Assembly (NCBI RefSeq): GCF_003711395.1
Contig: NZ_PJRJ01000021.1
Location: forward strand, 1-47,780
Direction: 5' to 3'
Source: Acinetobacter sp. B51(2017)
GTDB taxonomy: Bacteria > Pseudomonadota > Gammaproteobacteria > Pseudomonadales > Moraxellaceae
DNA: 47,780 bases
Under the pieces are notes generated by a model. That model did no database searches. It was not told the origin of the DNA and was given only the letters and a program-made list of their open reading frames with translations. Every line of letters begins with the position of its first letter. Positions within the stretch are counted from its first letter, which is position 1. Shown here one piece after another: positions 9,071 through 19,607 of the stretch. Position numbers and translations under genes: made by a program.

Positions 9071-10048
9071 TTATTGAATACGATGTAAGGCTAAATGCGC
9101 AAGGTTCATTAAGGCTTGGCGTGATTCAGATTCAGGTAATTCGAGTAAAGCGGCAATGGCAGCTTCGGTTTCTTCGGTGGCACGTTTACGGCAATAGTCT
9201 AAAGCACCAGATTGCTGCACAATCGCAATCACTTGTTCTAAATGTTCTGTGCCGCCTGTGGCAATGCTTTTACGAATAATATCGTGCTCGTCGCCTTGGG
9301 TATTTTTGAGCGCGGCAATCAGTGGCAATGTGGGTTTACCTTCCATTAAATCATCACCAATGTTTTTACCTAAAGTTTCGGCATCTGAGGTGTAATCTAA
9401 AATATCGTCAATAATTTGAAAGGCATTACCAAAGTGACCCGCAAATTTTTTCAGTGGCAAAGCAAACTCAGGCTTTTTGGCTAAAATGGCTGCACCTTCT
9501 GTTGCCATTTCAAATAGGCGTGAGGTTTTGCCATGAATAATGGCGAGATAAGTTTGTTCGCTGGTGTCAGGTTGATGCTGTGACTGTAACTGTAACACTT
9601 CGCCTTCGGCAATTTCACAGGTACCTGTGGAAAAGTTTTTGAGTAATTTTAAATCGTCTAAGTCAACCAATAAGTCAAAAGCGCGAGAAATTAAAAAATC
9701 ACCGACTAAAACAGCGGTAGGGTTGTTCCAAGTGGCATTGGCAGTTGGACGACCACGACGCAAGCCTGACTCATCGACCACATCATCATGGACTAAAGTG
9801 GCGGTATGTAGCATTTCGATAATGGCAGCCAAACGACGATGTGCCTCTAAATCGGTCACGCCGCACGCTTTTGCAGCTAATAAACACATAATTGGGCGCA
9901 TACGTTTGCCGCCAGCTTCCACAACATGCTTGCTTACAGCCATCACTAAGGCGACTTTGGAGGTAATGCCTTCATTGATAAATGTGTCCATCGCAGCAAA
10001 GTCTTGAGCAACAGGAGCGAGAATATCTTGCTTAAAGTCGATGGCCAT
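9071..10048 (-). CDS. ispB: Octaprenyl diphosphate synthase (trans-polyprenyl transferase)
   Basis: This is a 325-residue all-trans polyprenyl diphosphate synthase, making the side chain of ubiquinone from farnesyl and isopentenyl diphosphates. The first aspartate-rich motif DDVVDESGLRRGRPTAN and the second, FQIIDDILDYTSD, are both intact, as is GDFLISRAF. The frame extends 11 codons further up, but the ATG at 10048 (MAIDFKQDI) is preferred because it fits the family N-terminus and has AGAGG about 10 bases before it. The chain length (C40 versus C45) cannot be read from the sequence. The gcr-like gene follows in the same direction. Confidence 0.93.
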   Translation of the reverse strand: MAIDFKQDILAPVAQDFAAMDTFINEGITSKVALVMAVSKHVVEAGGKRMRPIMCLLAAKACGVTDLEAHRRLAAIIEMLHTATLVHDDVVDESGLRRGRPTANATWNNPTAVLVGDFLISRAFDLLVDLDDLKLLKNFSTGTCEIAEGEVLQLQSQHQPDTSEQTYLAIIHGKTSRLFEMATEGAAILAKKPEFALPLKKFAGHFGNAFQIIDDILDYTSDAETLGKNIGDDLMEGKPTLPLIAALKNTQGDEHDIIRKSIATGGTEHLEQVIAIVQQSGALDYCRKRATEETEAAIAALLELPESESRQALMNLAHLALHRIQ

Positions 10049-10456
10049 GAAAGACAAACCTCTATAAAAGTAAAATTGCAAAGAGAGTGTAACAATTTAT
10101 CGCAAGCTTAGGCATATCCAAATGCCTTGTTGTTTTTAGCAATTTGCGAAAAGTAGGCTTTTTGTGCAATTAAAACCCAGTTTGATGCTAGGACTAAGCC
10201 TAGTAGCTTCAGCCTTAGTATCAAATATCGAGTGCATTTTTTAAAAGTTACACAAAATTAGTCATACAGGTCAAATATTAACAGTAATTTTAATATTTGC
10301 TGCTTTTTTCTACCGACAATATTTTATGTAAAATGGCTTGTTGTTTAGCCGAGAATCACTTAAAATTCCTCGCTTCGTATAACCCCCAGTGGCGTTCGTT
10401 TGAAGTTCAATATGTTGTTGTATTGGCACGAACACACGGGTATTTTGGAGTACACT
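10049..10456. promoter_or_regulatory. Divergent ispB-rplU control region
   Basis: This AT-rich gap separates ispB (minus) from rplU (plus). A TG-extended TAAAAT at 10329-10334 is a candidate -10 for rplU. Downstream, about 60 bases fold into an imperfect stem: ACCC (10382-10385), GTG (10389-10391) and GTTCGT (10394-10399) pair with ACGAAC (10428-10433), CAC (10435-10437) and GGGT (10438-10441), ending just before the rplU ribosome site GGAG (10447-10450). A small imperfect hairpin lies at about 10176-10197 (CTAGG / CCTAG). No gene is seen. Confidence 0.45.
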
Positions 10457-10768
10457 ATGTACGCAGTAATCCAAACCGGTGGTAAACAACACCGTGTTGT
10501 TGAGGGTGAAACCCTTAAAGTTGAATTATTGAAAGCTGAAGTTGGCGCATCTATTACGTTTGATGACGTATTAATGCTTGTTAACGGCGAAAGCATTCAA
10601 ATCGGTGCTCCAGTTGTAGCTGGCGCTACTGTAACTGCTGAAGTAGTTAGCCACGGTCGCCACGACAAAATCCGCATCATCAAAATGCGTCGTCGTAAGC
10701 ACTATCGTAAACAACAAGGTCACCGTCAATGGTTTACTGAGTTGAAAATTACTGCGATCGCAGGCTAA
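10457..10768 (+). CDS. rplU: 50S ribosomal protein L21
   Basis: This is 103 residues of ribosomal protein bL21, which binds 23S rRNA and contacts L20. The start [14 protein letters not shown] and the C-terminal [14 protein letters not shown] are diagnostic. The frame is open 19 codons further upstream, but the ATG at 10457 has GGAG 6 bases before it and gives the canonical N-terminus. rpmA follows after 18 bases, the conserved L21-L27 pair. Confidence 0.98.
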   Translation: MYAVIQTGGKQHRVVEGETLKVELLKAEVGASITFDDVLMLVNGESIQIGAPVVAGATVTAEVVSHGRHDKIRIIKMRRRKHYRKQQGHRQWFTELKITAIAG

Positions 10769-10786
10769 TTCTAGGAGAATATAGAG

Positions 10787-11041
10787 ATGGCATCTAAAAA
10801 AGCCGGTGGTTCGACTAAAAACGGTCGCGACTCGAATCCTAAAATGTTAGGCGTAAAAATCTACGGTGGTCAATCAGTTACAGCTGGTAACATCATCGTT
10901 CGTCAACGTGGTACTGAGTTCCACGCTGGTGTAAACGTAGGTATGGGCCGTGACCATACTTTATTTGCTACTGCTGATGGCGTAGTAAAATTCGAAGTGA
11001 AAGGTCAATTTGGCCGTCGCTACGTATCTGTTGAAGCGTAA
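10787..11041 (+). CDS. rpmA: 50S ribosomal protein L27
   Basis: This is 84 residues of bL27, whose N-terminal tail reaches the peptidyl-transferase centre. The sequence [16 protein letters not shown] and [17 protein letters not shown] are canonical. It begins directly with the mature-type MASKKAGG and lacks the cleavable leader found in Firmicutes. It is second in the rplU-rpmA operon, with AGGAG upstream, and is followed by a strong terminator at 11052-11082. Confidence 0.98.
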   Translation: MASKKAGGSTKNGRDSNPKMLGVKIYGGQSVTAGNIIVRQRGTEFHAGVNVGMGRDHTLFATADGVVKFEVKGQFGRRYVSVEA

Positions 11042-11051
11042 GTTTTAATAG

Positions 11052-11082
11052 AAAAAAGCCCGCACTTGTTGCGGGTTTTTTT
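11052..11082 (+). terminator. Terminator after rpmA
   Basis: A perfect CCCGCA / TGCGGG stem with loop CTTGT is flanked by an A-run before and a run of seven T after it: a typical rho-independent terminator of the rplU-rpmA operon. Confidence 0.9.
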
Positions 11083-11233
11083 ATGGGCTTGATAAAGTCT
11101 GAGCTTCATAATGATGGATAAAATTCTACATTTATTTGAAATAAAACAACAAAACTGCCAATTTTCTCCCATATTTGCGCTTCGATTTGGTTTAACATAA
11201 ATTCAATCAATAACTCATAACTTAGGTGATCAC

Positions 11234-11920
11234 ATGAATATGTTAGGTAAAACACTTAGTGCAATGGCAATCGGTGCAGCAAGCCTGACACCGCTGATGG
11301 TCACAAGTACCTATGCCGCGCCTGCAACAGAGCAAGTTGCAACTCAAAACTTAGTCAAGCAACTGAGTGGTATTCAAAGCCTAACAGCAAATTTTGAACA
11401 GACCACCAAAGCTACATCTAAAGCTAAAAACAATAAAGCTTTAACTGCACAGCATATGAACCAAAGTTTTAAAGGGGTGATGCATGTGCAGCGTCCGGGT
11501 AAATTCCATTGGCAGATTAATAGCCCTGTCAAACAAACTATTGTGAGTACTGGACGTACGGTATGGATTTATGATCCAGATTTACAACAAGCAGTACGTC
11601 AAAACTTAGATGAACAGGTCGCCAATACTCCAGCTCTATTGTTATCTGGTAATACGGCACAAATTCAGCAGGCATACCGTATTTCACAGCCCGACAAAAC
11701 CAAAACTTATTACACTTTGTACCCAAAAAATAAAGAGGGTGCATTTCAGAGTTTAACCATTAGCTTTGGTGCCAAAAATGCACCTACTCTAATGATTCTA
11801 GAAGACTCATTAGGTCAAACCACGCATGTACGTTTTAGCAATACCAAAGTGAATGCCAAGATTCCAGCATCGACTTTTAACTTTACCCCGCCTAAAGGCA
11901 CAGATATTATTGACCAATAA
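11234..11920 (+). CDS. lolA: LolA, periplasmic outer-membrane lipoprotein carrier
   Basis: This is a 228-residue periplasmic chaperone that takes lipoproteins from LolCDE at the inner membrane and hands them to LolB at the outer membrane. A Sec signal peptide runs to about residue 28 (TSTYA, AP). The LolA fold segments LTANFEQTT, GVMHVQRPGKFHWQI and YTLYPKNKEGAFQSLTISF are visible. An insertion rich in Lys and Ala lies at about 57-75. The ATG has AGGTG 6 bases before it. The partner gene lolB lies in the same window at 31383-31961. Confidence 0.93.
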   Translation: MNMLGKTLSAMAIGAASLTPLMVTSTYAAPATEQVATQNLVKQLSGIQSLTANFEQTTKATSKAKNNKALTAQHMNQSFKGVMHVQRPGKFHWQINSPVKQTIVSTGRTVWIYDPDLQQAVRQNLDEQVANTPALLLSGNTAQIQQAYRISQPDKTKTYYTLYPKNKEGAFQSLTISFGAKNAPTLMILEDSLGQTTHVRFSNTKVNAKIPASTFNFTPPKGTDIIDQ

Positions 11921-11935
11921 TACATACCGCCACTC

Positions 11936-11959
11936 AAGCAGCCTAAGGGCTGCTTTTTA
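11936..11959 (+). terminator. Terminator after lolA
   Basis: The arms AAGCAGCC and GGCTGCTT form a perfect 8-bp stem with loop TAAG, followed by a short T-run. It is placed right after the lolA stop. Confidence 0.85.
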
Positions 11960-12057
11960 TTTGTTTAAAAAACATACTTTTTGTTAAATTTTTAACATGC
12001 AGAATTTTTTGGTAGCGCTATAGTGTGGCTTCATTTTGGCTTGAGGTAAAAGGTGTC

Positions 12058-12822
12058 ATGCAACAGTCTGCCGTGTGGATCGTATTGGCTTTAACATTTG
12101 GACTTATAGCTTGCCAACCACAACATGCACCGCGTTCCAGTGAGCCGCAAACACCTCAGCCAAAAGTGGTGTTACTAGACAGCCAAGCCATGGAAGTGAA
12201 ATTAGCACGTAACGAAGTGTGCACCGAAAAAGGCTGTACCTTATATGACATGCAAAGTGTACAAACCAATTTACCGTGGATTGATGATTATTTCTTAACG
12301 CGGTTGGCAGAATTAGAGCCAGACGCTTTTGCAAGCAGTACCGATGTGGTGGTGCCTGATGTTGAGAGTGAAAAAGTCGTTTTAGAACAGAACAATCAAT
12401 TTGTGCATTATATTGGCCAGCGTAACAATATCGCCATGTTTGCGATACAAAGCTATAGCTATGGCGGGCAATTGCCGCAAAGTATGTCGCATCACGAATA
12501 TGTCAATTTTGATTTAACCTTAGAAAAGCGGTTAAGTCTGCAAGATATTGTCATCAAAGGCCAAGAAGTTGCTTTGTTAAAATTGTTATATGACAAAAAC
12601 TATGCTTGGTTAAAGCAGCGTAATATTGAGCTTGAGCAACTCAAACTCAGCGACAACTTTTATTTTTCTGCCAAAGGTCTGACCTTGGTGTATCCAGTTT
12701 ATGAGCTGGGCAGCTATGTCGATGGAATGACTGAACTGACGGTGTCCTATACCTTGTTGGCGAAAATCTTAAAGCCAGAATACTTACCAAGTTTGCCAAA
12801 TTACGCCAAAGCGCAAAAATAG
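12058..12822 (+). CDS. RsiV/DUF3298-type lipoprotein
   Basis: This 254-residue protein has a lipoprotein signal: hydrophobic residues 6-18, then lipobox LIAC with Cys19. Residues from about 70 on resemble the DUF3298/RsiV-like domain (SYSYGGQLPQSMSHHEYVNF, LSLQDIV, FYFSAKGLTLVYPVYELGSY), a fold found in periplasmic domains of anti-sigma factors and orphan lipoproteins. Here there is no cytoplasmic anti-sigma part, so it is probably an envelope lipoprotein of unknown role. ATG at 12058 is chosen over a GTG at 12025 because it puts the signal at the N-terminus and has TGAGG upstream. It lies between lolA and serS. Confidence 0.75.
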   Translation: MQQSAVWIVLALTFGLIACQPQHAPRSSEPQTPQPKVVLLDSQAMEVKLARNEVCTEKGCTLYDMQSVQTNLPWIDDYFLTRLAELEPDAFASSTDVVVPDVESEKVVLEQNNQFVHYIGQRNNIAMFAIQSYSYGGQLPQSMSHHEYVNFDLTLEKRLSLQDIVIKGQEVALLKLLYDKNYAWLKQRNIELEQLKLSDNFYFSAKGLTLVYPVYELGSYVDGMTELTVSYTLLAKILKPEYLPSLPNYAKAQK

Positions 12823-14196
<1,374 letters not shown>

Positions 14197-14278
14197 ATTT
14201 TGAGATATGACAATTGCGGTGCTGCTATGGCATCGCAATTGCTTTAAACAGTCTAAGACCAATCTATAGAGGTCAACC

Positions 14279-15655
14279 GTGGAAATCTTTCCCATCTCTT
14301 TAAAGTTGCAGCAGCAACCTTGTCTTCTTGTGGGTGGTGGACACATCGCGTATCGCAAAGCACTACTCCTTGCCAAAGCAGGTGCAATTGTTGATGTACT
14401 TGCCCCTGAAATCGACGCCAATTTGCTTAAACTGGTTCAGACCAGCCAAGGGCAATATGTGGCTGCAGCTTTTTCTACAGATTTTCCACTTAAACATTAT
14501 CGTTTAGTCATTGCTGCAACCGATCAAGCACAGGTCAATCAAGCAGTATTTGAAACCTGTGAAGCGCAGAATATTTTAGTCAATAGTGTAGATGATCCGC
14601 CGCACTGCCGCTTTATGGTACCTGCGATGATTGACCGCTCACCCTTGGTGATTTCTGTGGCCAGCAATGGTACGTCACCAGTGTTGTCACGCCAAATTCG
14701 TACGCAGTTAGAAAGCACAATTCCTCATGGTATGGGTAAATTGGCTGCATTTTCGGGCAAATGGCGAAGTACCGTCAAAGCGAAAATTGTCAATCCAGAT
14801 GAGCGCCGTATTTTTTGGGAAGACTTATATGCAAGTCCATTCAAAGAACAGGTGTTTAATGACAATTTGGCTGAAGCGGAGCGTCTTATTGAGCTAGCCT
14901 TAAGCGAGTGGAAAACGCCAAAAGGCGAAGTGTATTTGGTGGGCGCAGGGCCGGGTGATCCTGAACTACTGACGTTAAAAGCATTGCGTTTAATGCAACA
15001 AGCCGATGTGGTGATTTACGACCGTTTGGTGTCTGAGCCAATTATGGACTTATGCCGCCGTGATGCCGAAAAAATCTATGTGGGTAAAGCGCGCTCGAAT
15101 CATGCCGTACCGCAAGAGGGCATTAATGCGTTATTGGTTAACTATGCCAAGCAAGGTAAACGCGTGTGCCGCTTAAAAGGTGGTGATCCATTTATCTTTG
15201 GTCGTGGTGGCGAAGAAATCGAAGAGCTATTTGCGGCGGGCGTACCGTTTCAGGTGGTGCCGGGTATTACGGCAGCTTCGGGCTGTTCAGCTTATGCAGG
15301 TATTCCGCTGACTCATCGTGATTATGCGCAAAGTGTTCGTTTTTTAACGGGACATTTAAAAGAAGGTTCACCTGAGCTGCCATGGCAAGAGTTGGTCTAT
15401 GAAAACCAAACTTTAGTGCTGTATATGGGCTTGGTTGGCTTAGAGAAAATCTGTCAGCGTTTGATAGAACATGGTCAACGTGCAGATATGCCAGTGGCAT
15501 TAGTTTCTAAAGGTACGACACCTGAGCAAAAGGTGGTGGTGGGCACTTTAGCGGATATCGCTAGTCAAGTCAGTGAACATCATATTCAAGCGCCAACTTT
15601 AACCATTATTGGTGAAGTGGTGCGTTTACGTGAACAATTACAGTGGCAAGGCTAA
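14279..15655 (+). CDS. cysG: Siroheme synthase (methyltransferase, dehydrogenase, ferrochelatase)
   Basis: This 458-residue bifunctional CysG makes siroheme, the cofactor of sulfite and nitrite reductases, from uroporphyrinogen III. The N-terminal part (1-210) is the precorrin-2 dehydrogenase/ferrochelatase with the NAD-binding segment [17 protein letters not shown]. The C-terminal part (about 218-455) is the SAM-dependent uroporphyrinogen methyltransferase with [18 protein letters not shown] and [17 protein letters not shown]. The start is a GTG with AGAGG 6 bases upstream. It lies between serS and trmL on the same strand. Confidence 0.95.
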   Translation: MEIFPISLKLQQQPCLLVGGGHIAYRKALLLAKAGAIVDVLAPEIDANLLKLVQTSQGQYVAAAFSTDFPLKHYRLVIAATDQAQVNQAVFETCEAQNILVNSVDDPPHCRFMVPAMIDRSPLVISVASNGTSPVLSRQIRTQLESTIPHGMGKLAAFSGKWRSTVKAKIVNPDERRIFWEDLYASPFKEQVFNDNLAEAERLIELALSEWKTPKGEVYLVGAGPGDPELLTLKALRLMQQADVVIYDRLVSEPIMDLCRRDAEKIYVGKARSNHAVPQEGINALLVNYAKQGKRVCRLKGGDPFIFGRGGEEIEELFAAGVPFQVVPGITAASGCSAYAGIPLTHRDYAQSVRFLTGHLKEGSPELPWQELVYENQTLVLYMGLVGLEKICQRLIEHGQRADMPVALVSKGTTPEQKVVVGTLADIASQVSEHHIQAPTLTIIGEVVRLREQLQWQG

Positions 15656-15686
15656 GGTCTTGCTCGTGAAATAGGTAGAAAACCCC

Positions 15687-16163
15687 GTGATTCATGTTGT
15701 GTTATACGAACCTGAAATTCCTGCAAACACAGGCAATATCATTCGTTTATGTGCCAATACAGGCGCACAGCTGCATTTAGTAAAACCACTTGGCTTTGAG
15801 TTAGATGACAAAAAGCTTAAGCGTGCTGGTTTGGATTATCACGAATATGCCAATATGCAAATTTGGGACAATATCGAAGCATGTTTAGCGGATTTGGCCC
15901 GTCAAGGTATTGGTTTAGATGCGGTGTATCCACTGACCACCAAAGGTTTTGAAACACCGCATACTTCGAATTTAAACCGTCCTGTGGCGTTGTTAATGGG
16001 CCCTGAAACGCGTGGTTTACCAGAAAACGTGCGTATGATGTTCCCAGAGCAGCAGTGGATTCGTTTGCCAATGGCCGAAAACTCACGCAGCTTAAACCTG
16101 TCTAATGCCACGGCCGTGATTGTCTATGAAGCATGGCGTCAGCAAGGCTTTAAAGCACTATAA
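15687..16163 (+). CDS. trmL: TrmL, tRNA (cytidine/uridine 34-2'-O)-methyltransferase
   Basis: This is a 158-residue SPOUT-class methyltransferase that 2'-O-methylates the wobble base of tRNA-Leu isoacceptors. It contains the typical N-terminus [20 protein letters not shown] and the trefoil-knot motifs [11 protein letters not shown] and [20 protein letters not shown]. The start is a GTG at 15687 with GTAG upstream. It is followed at once by a strong terminator. Confidence 0.94.
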   Translation: MIHVVLYEPEIPANTGNIIRLCANTGAQLHLVKPLGFELDDKKLKRAGLDYHEYANMQIWDNIEACLADLARQGIGLDAVYPLTTKGFETPHTSNLNRPVALLMGPETRGLPENVRMMFPEQQWIRLPMAENSRSLNLSNATAVIVYEAWRQQGFKAL

Positions 16164-16164
16164 A

Positions 16165-16190
16165 AAATACCACCTTCGGGTGGTTTTTTT
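16165..16190 (+). terminator. Terminator after trmL
   Basis: The perfect stem ACCACC / GGTGGT has a TTCG tetraloop, an upstream A-run and seven T after it. Confidence 0.92.
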
Positions 16191-16261
16191 AGCTTAAGAC
16201 TGTTTAACGAGGGCAATTTTGGGTATAACCACAACCGAGTGATAACAACAGAGTAGCAATC

Positions 16262-16732
16262 TTGAAAAAAAATTATAGTGTAAAATTTTTGATTTCATTG
16301 GCATGCGGTTTAGGGCTCATGACAAATTTAAGCATTGCACAGGCTTCAGAACTGAGCAGTAGTGCGCCAGTAGCGCTCGATTTAGAGACCAGTGCGATAC
16401 AACCCTTTAGCCAAGCAGAAATTAAACAAGCCTTGCAAGATATGCAGCTTAAAATGCAGCAGCGTATTGAAACATGGGGCAAAAGCTTAAGCCCAAATGA
16501 TTTTGAGCGGACTTGGCACGGGCGTCAGCTTAAAAAAGCTAAACGCCAAGAGGTGTGTGGCATTTACCAAAGTGTGGTCAATGATACTTATCGACTGGCA
16601 TATGACAACAAGGCGCGTTTGACTGCAGATGCACAGCAGTTATTAGAAGATCGTAACCAGTTTATCCAAAGTTTAGGCTTTAAAAATAATCTTGTAGATA
16701 CCCAATTGGGCTTTAACTGTCGCTTACGTTAA
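16262..16732 (+). CDS. Small exported protein of unknown function
   Basis: I do not recognise a family. The protein is 156 residues with a clear Sec signal peptide (MKKNYSVKF, hydrophobic to about 25, cleavage near AQA). The mature part is helical and charged (AEIKQALQDMQLKMQQRIETW) and has two cysteines, in EVCGIYQS and near the end in GFNCRLR, which could form a disulfide. Because the basic KK start is needed for the signal, the TTG at 16262 is accepted as start; the next Met is inside the hydrophobic core. It has its own terminator and is probably monocistronic. Confidence 0.7.
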   Translation: MKKNYSVKFLISLACGLGLMTNLSIAQASELSSSAPVALDLETSAIQPFSQAEIKQALQDMQLKMQQRIETWGKSLSPNDFERTWHGRQLKKAKRQEVCGIYQSVVNDTYRLAYDNKARLTADAQQLLEDRNQFIQSLGFKNNLVDTQLGFNCRLR

Positions 16733-16737
16733 GGCAT

Positions 16738-16766
16738 AAAAAAAGGCGCTTGAAGCGCCTTTTTTA
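16738..16766 (+). terminator. Terminator between converging genes (16732 and 16777)
   Basis: The stem GGCGCT / AGCGCC with loop TGA is flanked by A- and T-runs, so it can end transcripts from both the small exported-protein gene and the minus-strand permease gene. Confidence 0.9.
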
Positions 16767-16776
16767 TGGGTCTCAA

Positions 16777-18171
16777 TTAACGATCATCAAATTCGTTATG
16801 TTGAGGGGCTGGCTGTTTAAAGCCTTTGGTTTTATAACCTAAGTATAAAATACCAATCATGGCCCACCATAGACCATATTTTAAAGAGTCTTCTTCAATT
16901 TCAAGCCATAGTGCAAATACGCTGATAAAACCGAATAAAGGGACAAGGACAAAATTCACAATGTCTTTGAAATTCTTGGTTCGACCATCACGTAAAGCAT
17001 AGCGTGAAATGACTGATAAGTTCACGAAAGTAAAGGCGGTCAAAGCACCAAAACTAATCAGTGAAATCACCATGTCTAAGTCCATAAAGCCAGCCGTTAA
17101 CGCCACCGCACCTACAATTAAGATGTTGTATGAAGGAGTGAAGTTTTTCGGGCTAATATGACCAAAGATTTTTTTGTTAATGACACCATCACGACCCATC
17201 ACATACATTAAACGTGACACACCTGCATGTGCTGAAATACCTGATGCCATCACGGTAATAATCGCAAAACCAAGAACATAGGCTTGGAATAGCGAACCAC
17301 CAACCAATAGCAGAATTTCTGGTTGTGTTTCCGCAATATTTTCAAAATAACTACCCGGTGTATTTGGGAAGTAAATTTGCATAAAGTAGGTGCTGACAAT
17401 AAAGATCACACCTGCAAACAGTGCAGTTAAGAAAATGGCTTTAGGGAGCGTTTTTTCCGTGTCTTTGGTTTCTTCTGCTAGGGAGCTGAGAGAGTCAAAG
17501 CCTGTAAATGAGAAACACAGTAAGGTTGCACCGGTAATCAATGCACCAACAGAGGTCAGCTCGTTCCAAAATGGTTCAAGGCTCCATAGTTGATAACGTG
17601 CATCTGCTGCAATTGGGCCATCTGCATTAAAGCCAGCTTGTAATTTGCTGTAGACCAAATAGGTAAATACCGCAATGACAATCAACTGTACAAAGACAAT
17701 TAAGCTGTTAAAGTTGGCCACAAAACGCGCACCGCGTAAGTTGATCCCCGTCATAAATGCAGTGAGGACCACGACCCACACCCAATGATTGACCGATGGG
17801 AACAGCGCCTCTAAATAGATCACTGCCAAGATGATATTCACCATTGGCGACAACAGGTAATCTAGCCAAGACGACCAGCCCACCATAAAGCCAACATTGG
17901 GGTGAATTGATTTTTGTGCATAGGTATAAGCCGAACCCGATGATGGGTAACGACGGATCATATGCCCATAACTTAGAGAGGTTAATAAAATTGCCACTAA
18001 GGCAAAAATATACGAGGTCGGAACATGAAAGTTACTTTCTTCGGATACCAAACCAAAGGTATCAAACAAAGTCATGGGTTGGATGTAGGCCAAACCAATA
18101 ATAATGATGTGCCAGAGTCCTAGCGTTTTTTGCAGTTTCGCTGCCGATTGAGTCCCAGAAACATTAGTCAA
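16777..18171 (-). CDS. APC-family amino acid/polyamine permease, PuuP-like
   Basis: This 464-residue permease has about 12 membrane helices. Segments GLAYIQPMTLFDTFGLVSE, SGSAYTYAQKSIHPNVGFMV and SGISAHAGVSRLMYVMGRDG closely resemble the putrescine importer PuuP of E. coli, so a putrescine or related amine is the likely cargo. That is inference: no puu catabolic genes lie next to it. An 8-bp inverted repeat at 18220-18242 precedes the gene, about 50 bases before its ATG. The next minus-strand gene upstream is separated by a terminator, so it is probably transcribed alone. Confidence 0.85.
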   Translation of the reverse strand: MTNVSGTQSAAKLQKTLGLWHIIIIGLAYIQPMTLFDTFGLVSEESNFHVPTSYIFALVAILLTSLSYGHMIRRYPSSGSAYTYAQKSIHPNVGFMVGWSSWLDYLLSPMVNIILAVIYLEALFPSVNHWVWVVVLTAFMTGINLRGARFVANFNSLIVFVQLIVIAVFTYLVYSKLQAGFNADGPIAADARYQLWSLEPFWNELTSVGALITGATLLCFSFTGFDSLSSLAEETKDTEKTLPKAIFLTALFAGVIFIVSTYFMQIYFPNTPGSYFENIAETQPEILLLVGGSLFQAYVLGFAIITVMASGISAHAGVSRLMYVMGRDGVINKKIFGHISPKNFTPSYNILIVGAVALTAGFMDLDMVISLISFGALTAFTFVNLSVISRYALRDGRTKNFKDIVNFVLVPLFGFISVFALWLEIEEDSLKYGLWWAMIGILYLGYKTKGFKQPAPQHNEFDDR

Positions 18172-18219
18172 CGGCGTTATCCTCTTAATCGTTGATCAAG
18201 GATCAGTCATTGTGTATAA

Positions 18220-18242
18220 GGATCGTTTGAGACGAACGATCC
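18220..18242 (-). repeat. Inverted repeat upstream of the PuuP-like permease gene
   Basis: The arms GGATCGTT and AACGATCC are perfectly complementary with a 7-base spacer, and lie 49 bases before the ATG of the permease gene. It may be an operator or a leader hairpin; the rest of 18172-18356 shows nothing else clear. Confidence 0.5.
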
Positions 18243-18359
18243 CCCCAGAGATAAAATAAAAGTGCGCCAATCTACTTGAAATGTCCGCACTTGTCAGCAA
18301 CTTTCTTTGCTATTAGCAGAAAATGTGCCATGTTGATCACTTAGCATGTATTCATAATA

Positions 18360-18390
18360 AAAGCCTGATGCTTAAAAAAGCATCAGGCCT
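18360..18390 (-). terminator. Terminator of the alcohol dehydrogenase transcript
   Basis: An 11-bp perfect stem GCCTGATGCTT / AAGCATCAGGC with an A-loop is followed on the minus strand by TTTTATT. It lies about 33 bases past the alcohol dehydrogenase stop. Confidence 0.88.
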
Positions 18391-18422
18391 ATTTGAGGTT
18401 ATATTGGCTTAAAACGCACAAA

Positions 18423-19607
18423 TTACCAAGCTTTTTCTAAGATCTGTTTTAAATCTTTTAAGCTGGCTTCTTTAGGATTATAAATGATAGAGCCATCATT
18501 TAAGGCTTTTTCGGCAATTTCATCGAGCTGTGCCTCACTCACTTTATGCGTTTCACGTAGGGTACGTGGCAATTTAGTCAAGCTATACAGGCGGTCACGC
18601 ATGGTCATAATGCTACTAATGGTTTTGTCAGCGCGTAAATGCGCTGGGGTTTGCGCATAAATTTCAGCGCCTGCTAAAGGCAGCAATAACTCAGCGATTT
18701 TGTCAGCATTGACCTCTTTGTTGTATTCAAGTACGTAAGGCAAGAACAAGTTCATGCACAGCCCATGTGGTAAGTGTGCCACTGCACCCAGCGCATGCCC
18801 TAATGAGTGCACTAAAGCCACCATAGAGTTAGAAAAGGCAATGCCAGCCATTGTGGAGGCCTGTGCCAATTCTAAACGGGCATGCTGATCTTCAGGGTCA
18901 TCTAAGACTTTAAATAAGTTTTCGCTGACTTTTTTAATCGCTGCAGTGGCATAGGCATCCGAGATCGGATTGGCTGCCAAACCTGTATACGCTTCAATGG
19001 CATGGGTCATGGCATCCATAGCGGTCATGGCGGTTAAATGCGCTGGCAAGGTCTTGGTCATACGTGGATCTAAAATCGCAGCATGTGGCATTAGATAATA
19101 CGAAGCAAAGGCCATTTTGACATTTTTTTCGAGATCCGAAACCACCGCCACCATGGTCACTTCTGAACCTGTACCAGAGGTGGTTGGAATCACAAAAAAT
19201 GGTTTTAACGCTTTTGGTAGGTTATGAGCGCCTGAGTATTTGAGTAAGTCATCACCGCCCTCAGAAACTAAAATATTGGTGGCTTTTGAGGTGTCAATGA
19301 CCGAACCGCCACCAACAGCAATAATAGCATCACAGTGTTGTTCACGGTAGAGTTTGGCGGCTTGACGCACAGTGTCTAAGCTTGAATCTGGGGGTACATC
19401 GTCAAAAATAGCTGCAATTACCGTGTCTGTGCTGGCAAATGCAGCTTCAATTGGAGCCAATAATTTATTGCCACGTACGCCTTTATCGGTGATGATGAGC
19501 ACACGTTTGGCACCTAAAGTGGCGAGTTCAAACGGAATATGTTCAAGGGCTGCATGACCCGCAATGACTTTTACTGGACAGAAAAATTCATAATAAGGTT
19601 TAGCCAT
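18423..19607 (-). CDS. Iron-containing (group III) alcohol dehydrogenase
   Basis: This 394-residue NAD(P)-dependent dehydrogenase belongs to the Fe-ADH superfamily. The nucleotide-binding segment DAIIAVGGGSVIDTSKA and the metal-binding segment HSLGHALGAVAHLPHG, plus MDAMTHAIEAYTG, supply the expected Asp and His ligands. The substrate (a short or medium-chain alcohol or aldehyde) cannot be set from sequence. The start has GGAG 8 bases upstream and overlaps the end of the preceding gene by 8 bases, so the two are translationally coupled. Confidence 0.93.
   Translation of the reverse strand: MAKPYYEFFCPVKVIAGHAALEHIPFELATLGAKRVLIITDKGVRGNKLLAPIEAAFASTDTVIAAIFDDVPPDSSLDTVRQAAKLYREQHCDAIIAVGGGSVIDTSKATNILVSEGGDDLLKYSGAHNLPKALKPFFVIPTTSGTGSEVTMVAVVSDLEKNVKMAFASYYLMPHAAILDPRMTKTLPAHLTAMTAMDAMTHAIEAYTGLAANPISDAYATAAIKKVSENLFKVLDDPEDQHARLELAQASTMAGIAFSNSMVALVHSLGHALGAVAHLPHGLCMNLFLPYVLEYNKEVNADKIAELLLPLAGAEIYAQTPAHLRADKTISSIMTMRDRLYSLTKLPRTLRETHKVSEAQLDEIAEKALNDGSIIYNPKEASLKDLKQILEKAW

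Noticed and set aside
10310..10596. Minus-strand frames opposite the rplU leader and start
   Set aside because: They cover the rplU control region and L21 coding sequence; composition is not protein-like.
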